Of a stretch of 64,000 nt of DNA, positions 34,401 through 46,400 are shown in pieces. The stretch spans positions 124,001 to 188,000 of the forward strand of contig JAKCPI010001711.1 in NCBI GenBank assembly GCA_023213315.1. The letters run 5' to 3'. Both the position numbers and the translations under genes were made by a program. The first letter of the stretch is position 1. Every line of letters starts with the position of its first letter. The DNA is from Euborellia annulipes (lineage: Eukaryota > Arthropoda > Insecta > Dermaptera > Anisolabididae). The notes under the pieces were generated by a model, which made no database searches, was not told where the DNA came from, and was given only the letters and a program-made list of their open reading frames with translations.

Positions 34401-37400
34401 ATTTTGAATTTTAATCAAAATCGTTGGGAGGGAATTTGGAGAAGAAAGAAAAAAGTACATCAGTAAAGTATTAGTACTTTTTGGCCGATTTTATTTAAAA
34501 GCTTATTTTCACGCTCCAGGGAGGTGCCTAACTTACCTCCTAGCTCAATTCCTTCATGCTTAAAATTGAACACAGACTGACAGACAGACAGACACACAGA
34601 CACCCAGGTAGATCATGTCGCGAAAACCACTTTTTGGACTCAGGGGACCTCTAAACGTGTATATAAAAATCATCAAAATCTCGACATCGAATTTTTGATC
34701 CATGAATCCAATCCTTTCTCTCTCTGGGGGGGGGGGGAATATTAACATGATATAGAGGTAAGAGAAAGTAAAAAATTGTTTGAGATAAAAAAAGTGTACT
34801 TTATTTTCTAAAATGCCATCTACAGACGTCAGGGGCGTATATAGTAATTTTTTTTCGGGGTTCTCAGAATGCTCAAAAGATTTTTCTGCGGAAAATTTTT
34901 TTTTTAAGAAAGTATATTTTCTTTTTCACTCGAAATTTTTTGCGGACCATTTTTCTATTGCATAGGAAGGCCAAATGTTGCCATCGTGCGGAATATAAAT
35001 TTGTTCCATGCTGATGTCTGTATATCCCTAATATATGTCGAAAAAAATAGTGTGTTTGGGAAATTTTGGTTCAGGGGCCTCGCAAAAACCCTCGCCCCCC
35101 GAATTTTTGACATGAATCCAATACTTTCTCTCTCTATATATTAACATATATAGAGGTAAGAGAAAGTAAAAAATTGTTTGAATATAAAAAGTGTACTCTA
35201 TTTTCTAAAATCCATCTACAGACGTTATAATTGCTTAAAAAAATTGTGTTGATGATTTGCTTTCACATTAATTGAATTTTGAGTCAATTTAAGCAGGAGA
35301 TTGGGATAAATTCTGAAATAAAATTCAATTTAGTAGAAGGCGTTTTGGGGCCATTTACTACGACTTCCTTGAATTTATCTAATAATATCCTGATATAATT
35401 GAAACCAAAAATACTCCTCAATTAACAGCTTTCTTTTTGAAATTCAAATAGACTTGTGGGTCGGTCTAGGCCGAGCGAACAGCTTTGCCCACTATTCTAA
35501 GAAATAATTGTGGTATATAGTATTTTATTAATAAAAAATCTGGTGTGATAGTAGCACAGCTCACAACTTTCTCTTATCTTCGGTAATTGAAAGTTGTGTT
35601 CTGTGATTGTCAAACCAGATTTTTTCTTCTTTTTGTGATTTTCTCAAAATTCTCTCCTTAAGTTGCCGAAAAGCTGTGTGAATGTGAGAGTGAAAGAGAA
35701 AAAAAGTGTGAGTGTTAAAAAAAAACTTTCTCTTACCTCTATATATGTTAATATACAGAGAGAAAGTATTGAATTCATGTCAAAAATTCGATGTTGAGAT
35801 TTTGATGGATATACACGTTTTGAGGTCCCCTGAATCCAAAAAAAGTGGTTTTCGCGACATGGTCTGTCTGTGAAGAAAATATCTCAAGAACGAAAATAGC
35901 TATGAGGTTGAAATTTTATATTTAAGATAGGCACCTCTCTGACACGTGACACGAAGCTTTTGAACAAAATCGGCCAAAGAGTACTAGAACTTTACTGATT
36001 TAGTTTTCAGTTTTTCCGATTTTCTCGAAATTCGCTCTAACGATTTTGATTAAAATTCAAAAATCAATTAATTTTTAGATTCTCTTTCAAATGTATAGAC
36101 TCATTTTGACCTGAATATTTTTTGAAGCACTCTTTACTCTTGTGCTTCATAGGAAATATAGAAGAAATGGTTGCCATGGTATCAAAATATAAGTATTTTC
36201 CCATGTTTATAAATAAATAAAAACTAAATATATCTCGACACAAAAAATCTAGTGTGACAAGCACAGAACACAACTTTCGGTTGCCGAAGGTAAGAGAGAG
36301 TTGTGTGCTGTGCGACCAGACACACCAGATTTTTTAAATTGAGTCACTAGTTCTTAAGCGAAATTTATTTAAAAGTAGTTTTATTTATAAATTTCCTTTA
36401 ACGTAAAAAGATGTTTTAGGTGACTTTTGATAAAAAAAAAAGACGTTTCGCGGTTCGTAGGAATTAATAAAAAACAGGTTGCCTTTATGATACATTAAAA
36501 TAAGTTGAAGGGAATTATATTTCTTTAGCCTTTAGTGGCTGGCGCCTCCGTGTTTTTTTTCCTAACCCAAAAAATTGACTATCTCCGTAGTAGGTATTTT
36601 TATTCGAGAGTTGACGTGAGGCCTCTCGATTGGCTCCGGCCCTGAGAGAAAAAGAGAGAGAGTGTGTCTGTATGTACCTAATATCGAATGTTGGTGGGAG
36701 GGGGGATCGCATTCGATACGCATCAACGCGTTTCGTCGACCTAAGGCAAAAGGTATTCAGGAGAGAAAGAGAGAACAACGCCACGAACAACAACAACAAC
36801 ACAACACAACAACATCTCTTCTACTACTGGTTCTTTGCTCTTGGGCCGTGCAACAGGCCATTTGTAATTTTAATTGCATTCTGTTTTTATCCCCCCCGAG
36901 ACACACCAGAAAATTAGATCGAAGACGAAAAAAAAAATATGTCATGTATCATGAAATTTTTATATATATCATGTTATACTTGAGAATTCAAAAGTCCTTT
37001 TTTTTAATATTATAATCTATTCAATCTATCATATTCACAAAGTGAACAAAGAGAGTAATTACACATATGAATAAATATGCTAAATGGCAATTTTCAACTA
37101 CATAAAAAACACTTTTTTATAATATTAATAAGTATTTTTTTTTTTAAGTCTAATTCTTTTTATTAATTTATTAATTAATTAAGACTTTTGATGATGATTT
37201 ATGTTTGCGGGAATGCAATAAGGTAATTCAAAAGATTTTATTAATAAACTAATTAGGTCTCGCCTTATATCCCATCTTATTTATTATTATTATTATTTCT
37301 GAATTACGTTTTCGGTGATATTTTAAGTATAAATACTAAGTTCAAACAATTTGAAATTGATGAACCAACGAAAGAGAGCCAAGTGAAACAAACACTGAAA

Positions 37401-40400
37401 GATAGGCAACAGGACGAATTGTTTTTTTTAACTGAGAAGAAAAAATCAAGAGGCGCCATTAAGGGGGTGTAGGACCGACGACTAAACCTACTTAAAAAAA
37501 AAAAAAAAAAAAAAAACTAGACTATTATAAGAAATTTTCCAATGCGGTTTTTTTTTTTTAAATAAATTATATTCATAAGGGATTAGTGGGTGAGAAAGTT
37601 CAAACAATTTGAAATAGAATCATATTTAAGCTTTCTACCGTAGGCTCTTGTTGAAGCATTCTCTTAGTGAACGAGAAATTTCGTTCACTGAAATAGAATC
37701 AAGTAGTGCCTATACATGTATATATATTTGTAAAGTTTCACCCACCGCGAGTATATAGTATACACATAAGAACATTAAGATCATCCAATAATTTTAAATT
37801 TTTTTTTACTTTCTCTTACCTATCTATATATATAATATAGGCCCAAATAGAGAGAAAGTATTGGATTCATGTCAAAAATTCGATGACGAGATTTAGATGG
37901 ATAATATTCATATTAAATTTAAAAATCTGGGCATAGAAAAGATAGGAGAAATCGTTTCCATGGTTACGAAATAGAAATAAACAAATAGTTTATAAATTTT
38001 TCAAATTCAAATGTACCGTACTGTCGGAAACTAAATATATCTCGACACAAAAAATCTTTCAATTTTTTTGTAGACAAATATATTTCAGTTCTGCCTATAT
38101 ATTAATTAATATATGTATGTTTAAATATATATTAAGAAATACTTGATAGTATGGCGCAACCAAAAGGGGTTTGAGGGTCAGCTTAGGAGAGAGAAATAAT
38201 TGAGGGGTTCAGAGCAAAAGTGAATCAAGTCCACTTTTTACACTCTTGAGAAAAAATGAATCAAAGTTAAAGCCATATATCTAATTTCTCTTAAAATATA
38301 CATTTATTTATTACTTTATCTAAGTACACATTTTAAATTTTATATTCAGATTTTTGGATTTTTTTTTTTTGCTTTAAGGAACTGCTGCACTCTGGAGGAT
38401 TAGTATTGAAATTCGGTTATAGTTCATTATTACACCGAATAACTACAGTAATTTACTATTAAAAAAGGGAAAAATAAGAAAATTGTTTACTTTTTGAACT
38501 TTGTCCACTTTTGCTTTGAACCACTCAATTGTCTCTAGGGCGGCTTTCAAAACTTTGTCTTTTCATTTAAAAAAAAAAAAAATATTTAAAAATTATATAA
38601 AACCTGATCCTGTTTAATGTCAAACAGGAGAGAATTAAAAAAAAAATCCCCCTCCCTCCCTCAAGGACAAATCCTGATTGCGCCACTGATCTAAACAAAA
38701 AACACTCAACTTGACCAGCAAGTAAACTTCAGGGGTTATTCTTATTTTAATAAACTTAATCGGATTTGTCGCTAAAATAATAATTATAAAATCTAGAAGG
38801 TGTGAAAGTCCGGAATTTAAAAGATGTCTAAAAACTAATAATATAGACTGACTTTATTACGTATTGATAGAACTTTCAATCTCAACCTAAAATTAATTCT
38901 CGAAGTAATTATTAAAAACTACTTTTCCCAAAGCCGACATAGTTGTAAAAAAAGACATTCCCAAACCGCGAAATGACAATAATAACATATGTCCCTCCCA
39001 CTTTCTGTCCGCAGAATAGAGAACATATTACATCTTCTTCTTTCGCTTTTTCCTTTCCTTTTAATTATGTTTTTATTTATTTTATTAATTCATATTCTCT
39101 TTCTCACGTGTTTTTAATATCCTCACAAACACTTAGAGTAAAGCGAAAACTATGAACTAACTCCGCCGCAGATGTTTTAATGTTTTTATTGTGTAATTTT
39201 TTTATTTTTTTTATTTTAATGAATTTTTTTTTCTACAATTAAAAGAAGAGGCATTTATTTGTTAGTATTAAAAAATAAAAAGATATTGTGGTTAAATTTA
39301 ATTTTGAAAACCTTTTTTTACACCTTAACGGGATTTAGGGCTCTTTCAAGTGGGGAGTATTTTCTCAGGCTAGTAGTAATAATTCCAATGTATTTTTTTT
39401 TTTTTTTAATTTTTAATTAAAATAAATAACATATGCTTATGTCAGCTTTGTCTCTTTTATTACTTAGAAAAACAATTATTAGTTTTTTGAAAAACTTAAA
39501 TTTAAAACAAATGCCGGTAGGTGAATAATTAGAAACCTCATTTCATATAAACTAATTAGTTTTTAGTGAGGAGGATATTATTTATTATTTTTTTTGAAAA
39601 TTATTTTCTTTTGTTTTTCTAAATTGCATAAATGAAAAAAAGTCTATTAAATTCAACTAACCACTATTTTTTAGAGATTGAATCATATAAAAGCCACTGA
39701 ATTCATGTGGGTAGTGTGTATGTGCCTGTCAGGGCGCTGATTGGCCAGAATAAAAAAAAATATAATTAAATTCTCTACTCTATCATTTACTGATCAATAA
39801 ATACACTAGGTTAAGTTTCAAAAGGTTTTTATTTTTAACCTATGGGCATTTCGACTTTAATTCATCATCTATGTCAGTGGTTTCCAAACTTTATGTTACC
39901 ACGCCTCCCTTAAAAATAATTAATCTTATGACGCCTCCCCCCCCCCCCATTTTATAAAATAATACAAAAACAAAAATTTTTAATACTAAAAAATATAAAT
40001 TTTTATAAAAATATTTTTTTTATTTATTCTTATTTATATTAAAACTAGCAATCATTTGGAAAATATTCGCGCCTCCCCTTAGACTAGTCCGAGCCTCCCT
40101 AGAGAGCCGCGCCTCACAGTTTGGAAAACGGTGGTATAAGGGTATTTTATGGCTGGTGGAATTTGTATCAGGAATGAAAGTTAGAAGAAAACGCAACCAG
40201 AATTTTTCTTTAAAAATATATTTTAACAGCTTACGTTTCGGCCTTGGTCAAAGCCATCCTCGGATGACCACTAACAGCTCCGAGGATGGCTTTGACCAAA
40301 GCCGAAACGTCAGCTGTTAAAATATATTTTTAAAGAAAAATTCTGGCTTCGTTTTTTCTAACTTTCATTTCTGAAGAAAAATATTTTTTTCAAATTTTAT

Positions 40401-43400
40401 TTTCACGCCCTAGGGGGGTGCCTAACTTAAATATAAAATTTCAACCACCTAGCTCAATTCCTTCATGCATTAAATTGAACCCAAACAGACAAACAGAAAG
40501 ACCATGTCGCGAAAATAACTTTTTAGATTCAGGGAACCTCAAAACGTGTATTTCCATCAAAGTCTCAACATCCAATTTTTGACATGAATCCAAATCTCTC
40601 TCTCTCTCATATATATATATATGTATATTATCTAATACATATAGGTAAGAGAAAGTAAAAATTCAAATCCGATTCGAGATTAGTTCTATATAAAAAAGAT
40701 GCGGTAACTCACCCCAGTAAAATTCTAAGTGGACTCATCATATCTTACTTTTCTGCCTAATGAAAAAAATCCCTACAAAATTCTGCAAGGGATTCGATGG
40801 GTTCCTGAAGTTACCCAGTGTTATTATTATCTGTTTATGAGAGTTTCGAAATCTTCAAAAATTAATTCCGCCCCAGTAATAAGAAATTTTAAAATGACAT
40901 TAAAATGTTTCTATCCTACTATACTTTTGCTAAATATTGAATATAAATTTTAACTCAAACGGAATGCACTTATTTTTTAGTAAAAGTATTAAAAAACATT
41001 AATATATTTGTGCATTATAGGGGATGGGGCATTAACCCCCCTGGTTAATGCCTTCATAACTCCCCAACCCCTTTAAGGAAATGCGAGCCTTCACCGCGAA
41101 ATTCCTCTCAAAATAATTTGAATACATTTATAAATAATTATTTTAATTTTTATTTTATTTTGAAATTATTTTATTTTAATTTTCAACCCTTAATCCACCC
41201 CTGTGTAAAAGTATATTAAGGAAATTTGATTAACAAAAATATAGGCCAAATAGAAAGAATATAATGGTAAATAATGGTGACTTGAGAAAAGATTTTTTAA
41301 ATGCCCTCGCGATCCCTGGACCCCCAATATGTATATTATTAATTAATAATGGGTATCGTATAAAGTCTTATATGGCCTGAATTGCCGAAAAGACTGTGAA
41401 TGTGTGTGTGAGTGTTGAGTGTGAATGAGAATAAAGTGTGAGTGTTTAAAAAAAAGATAAATATAAAAAAAGTTATCTAATTTTTTTTTTCAATGACACC
41501 TACACTCCCCCTCCCCCTTTCAACAGCTTATATTCTCCCTCTACCCTTAGTGAAATACAAAATATTTAATTTCATATTCAAAAGAATCGTTTTTCGCAGT
41601 CAAATTATATGTTTCTATCATTTTTTTTTTCAACGATAAAATGCATAATAATTACCTTTAATAAGACTCTCAAGAGGGTGTGTTGGCTGACGGGGTGGTC
41701 AGGGTGGGTTACACTATATTAATTATTCACTCTAAATCACTTAAAAAACAACGTAAACAGAGAGCAAGCGCCTGCCTCCCTGCAACGCGCTCGACTGAAC
41801 GAGAAACTTGTCTCTCTTTGTTTTGAAATAAAATAGATGAACATAAGAATTCCCTTTTTATTAAAAAGAAAAAAAAAACTTTTGCTCTAATCTAACTATA
41901 TTTAGAGCTGGAAAAGAATGTCAACAAGTGATTTGGAATATTCCAAATTTTCTTTCATTGATATTTCTTAAATAATCAACCCTTCATCCCCCTTAATGAA
42001 AATAATAATCAACGCTATTTTTTGAATGTTTTCTATTTATTTGGCTTCGATTTAGCTAAAATAAATTTAAAAAACATTTTTTTTTTTTTTTTTTTAATTT
42101 TTCAACCCCTATCCAATCCTAATAAATAAAATAATTAACAATGCTATCGCCTTCGGCGAGCTTCGCGTCTAGTCAGAAAAAAATTAAAACCCTGAAAAAC
42201 TTCCCTGGATCCGCCTTTGGGTTTTACACATAGTATAATTTGCTAGAATGAGACTTACTTTAGGCCAGTGGTTTCCAAACTTTAACCTCCCTTAAAAATA
42301 TTTAATCGTATGATGCCGCCTCACTCACACATTTAATAAAATAATACAAAAACAAAAATTTTTAATACTAAAAAATATAAATAAAAATATTTTTTTATTT
42401 ATTATATTTATTATTTTAATTAAAAACTCCGTTCCAGAATCTTCTAAATTATTTTATTTATACTAGCAATCATTTGGAAAATTGATCTTGGTGGCCAATA
42501 TTCACGCCTCCCCGTAGACTAGTCCTCGCCTCACAGTTTGGAAACCGCTGATCCTTGTATTAACATCGAAATTTGCATAAGATAAAAATAAAAACCTTTT
42601 GAAATTTTTTTTTTTTAAACATTCACTCTTTTTTCTCATTCACACTCACATTCACACAGTCTTTTCGGCAACTTATGTCATTTAAGACTTTGATGATAAC
42701 CGTTAATTATTAAAATATCTATTTGGGGGTCCAGGCATTTCTATTTAAGTCATTTGGTGGTGAATTCTTTGGATTATACAAAGAAAAAATATGTAGTAAG
42801 AATTTTATAATCTCACAACAGATATTTAGTCTCAACATATTTTTTATTTATATTAATTTATAAGTAGCAGAAATATTAGTAACGCCAATTTTTTCATTCT
42901 AAGTTCGAGGAGAATATTTATATTCTGTAAAATATCACGATTTTTCAAAAAATTTTTGGCTTGCTCTTCTCTTAAAATATTAGATTTTTTTTTTTATTTT
43001 GGTTGTCACATAATCAGAATAGATTAGTCATGATATTTTTTAGACAAATTTTTCAAGATCCTTTCTTTTAAATTTCAAAGGAGGTTATGACCCCTTAAGA
43101 TTATTTATGATCTAATAGACCCCTCTTCTCTCCCCCCCCTTACCTTATACAAGGTAAAAATTTATTATCAAGGCTTTTAATTCAATTCTACTGAAAATTA
43201 TGTATCATTTTATTATTATTATATAAAATTGCCATAGAATTTTTGAAAAAATAAAAATTTAAGGACATTTAAAAAAAAATAACCACCTTGAAAAATTCTA
43301 AATAATAATAATTACGGCATTAGCCTTATTCAAAGTACAGTATAATAATCGTCACTTAAGGTATAAAAACGATTTACATTAAACATAAAATTATTTCAAA

Positions 43401-46400
43401 ATTTTAAATGATTATTTTTCAGCCAGAAATGAAATAAATTTTATTTTATTTTTCGGGTGGTTGTTACTTTCTCAGAACCTGGTCAACATTTTTAATCAAA
43501 AAATTATTTCAACATAGGCCTATAAATTTTTGCTATATTAATTTTAATTAAATGGTAGTATATTATATGGTATATGCATGGGCGTACCCAGCGAGGGGAG
43601 GGGGGCAGCGCCCCCCCTAGAAGCAACAAAAAAAATTAAATGTTTATAAAGTGATGAAACGAAACAAAATTGGTGGTTGGCGACGGGGAATGATTCTTTT
43701 TGTTAGGACTCGAGGGTTTTTAGGCCTTTAATTCGAAGGCTTTACCCCTCTATATAAAAAATAGCTATGTCACAATCTGGACGACATGATCGCCCCCTGG
43801 ACGACCATGATCTGACCATGCCCCCCTAGATTTGATCCTGGGTACGCCCATGGGTATATGTATTTGTCTGAATATTCAACTCTACCACGCTATCTATATG
43901 TAATGGTTTTTAAAATTTCATCTTGAAATTTTACCCTTAAATATCAATTTTGAAAGTAAAAACCCTACTCTTATAACACTTAAAATCATAATAAGTGCAA
44001 GCTAATTAAGACAATAGAAATGAATCAAAGATAAAATAAATCAGATAAGAATTTTAAGAGGAGTTTTGCATAACAAATTTTTTTTTCTTTCAGCTAAAAG
44101 AGATGTTTTAATTATTATATATAAAACTTCCACTCTCCTTTGTTAAGTTGGGTTCTATTAAAGACAAAATCAGAATTCCGAAAGAAAAAAATTGCCATCG
44201 GTCCAATTTACAATAATTTTCCGCTAATTAAATGAAATAATTTAAAAGAAGATTTGAAGTAGGCGTGGTTTTGGTATTTTTCTCTAACAAGTTTTTATTG
44301 ATAACAACTGGGTTTAAATGAATCATTATATTACTAATTACGGGTTAAATTATGAGCATAAATATCAACACTTAAAAATACCTTCATTACATGCAAGCAT
44401 TTGACGATTTATTTTAATAAGAAAAATGTAAATAAGTCCTTTATATCAAATTAAATTATAATAAAAACTAGGGTCCGACTGAAACAAAATTTTTAGCCGA
44501 AACCAAAACCGAATTTCGGGATATATATATATAGGTTTTTGACTATTATAGAAGTGGATAAGCTGAGCTAAAAATATTTTGGAGAAAAAATTTGAATCAT
44601 TTTTGCCTTATGAGGAAAAGTAAATGTAAAGTTCATATCTTAATCCGCTCGATTAATTGACTCACTTTCTTTTATAAAAAAATCTGGTGTGACTATCGCA
44701 CAGCACACAACTTTCTCTTAACTTCGATAATCGAAAGTTGTGTTCTGTGCTTGTTACACCAGATTTTTCGTGTCGACATATATTTAGTCCGCCGATATAT
44801 TAGAATTCAAGATGTAAAATTTATAAGTTTGGGAAAATATTTATATTTTGTTACCATGGCAACCATTTCTCTTATCTTCTCTATGAAGTACAAGAGTAAA
44901 GTGGTCTTCAGAAGATTTCAATGGCAAAATGAGAAAATACATTTTAAAGAGCATCTAAAAAATAATTGATTTATGAATTTAAAAAAAAATCTTTGGAGCA
45001 AATTTTGAGAAAATAAAAAAAAAACTGAAAAAGTACATCAGTAAAGTACTAGTACTCTTTGGCCGATTTTGATTAAAAGCTTATTTTCACGGTCCAGGAG
45101 GGTACAAAACAAAATTTCAAGCTCAATTTCTTCATGCTTAAAATTGAACACCCATCCACAGACAGATCATGTCGCGAAAACCACTTTTTCAGGGGACCTC
45201 AAAACCATATATATCCATCAAAATCTCGACATCGAATTTTTGACATGAATCCAATACTTTCTCTCTCTATATATTAATAACATATATATAGAGGTAAGAG
45301 AAAGTAATACCTTATTAACAACAAAGACATATTTTGTTTGTCTCATGAGATAAAATGTTATTGTTAGATGAGTTAGGGGTGAACAACCTCTAAGTCCCTT
45401 TCTGCCCTTTCGCTCTCTTTGTTTGTCTCCCACAGTTAAGGTTAAGAAGGGCAAATCTTAGCCAAGTCAGTCGGCTGCTTGAAAACCACTCTTGTTGTTC
45501 TTCTTCGTCTTGTTGAGTCTTTCTCTCTCTCTTTTTCTCTGTAGTTTGCGGTCTCCGTCTCTTTCCCACACACATACAAATACAAATACACACACAAAGA
45601 GAAAGAGACCATCATTGACACAGTACATGCCGGTAGGGACTATAAGTCTGACATCTTTGACTCTCTCTTTTTTTTTTAACTTTGGTTTTGTGGTCTTGTT
45701 TTTTCACGATGCTTTAGTTCTTTTTTTTTTTTTTTTACTTTGTCTATAAAAAGTTGAGAATTTTGTGATTTGTGCGTGTATTTTTATTAGTAGGATTATA
45801 GTTTAAGAAAATAATTTTAGATATTTATGAATTTTATTAAGGTAGAGTGGGACAGGTGCGTAAAAAGGGCAAGTGCAAAAACGGGACATTTTTATCATAC
45901 CAAGAATGGAATTTTTCTGGCTTGTATTTATAAATATACTATAAGTAAGTATGAACTATTTAACATAGATATCGCTTAAGAACAGTGGCGTTTATGTCGT
46001 TTAAAATCAATTAGTGCTACCAGTCACTTGGAATGTATAGACGTAATTTAGAGGCTTCCCTAAACATGCAATAGTTTTCAAGTAAATTATATGTTCTGTG
46101 TTGTTATTTTAATGTAACTGCCATGTATATAGATATAAGTTTATTGTATCATTTAAAATTATTTTAAAAAAGACATTAGTCCCGCAAATATTATTACATG
46201 GGGCAAGTGCAGACTTCCACGGTGGCGTATCACTGTATCACATTCATATTCAGTAAAAAGAACTTGTGTGTTTCAAAGTGGATAACTATAAAACTAAATA
46301 AAAACCTCGAAACTCGGAAACCTTCGACCTCGAAACAGTAAAGAGAAAGAGTCTTCACGAAAATATAAATCGGTTAAAACGTTGCTACACTGCCATGTCA

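Noticed and set aside
36435..36460. Minus-strand hammerhead at CGCGAAACGTC
   Set aside because: No stem II and no CTGANGA within range.
36630..37015. Overlapping 95- and 117-codon plus-strand frames with Asn/Gln-rich runs
   Set aside because: Driven by an (ACAACA)n tract; frames overlap each other and show no domain.
38151..38691. A fourth hAT-like element with GGCGCAAC / TTGCGCCACTGA ends
   Set aside because: The ends match weakly and no 8-bp duplication was found.
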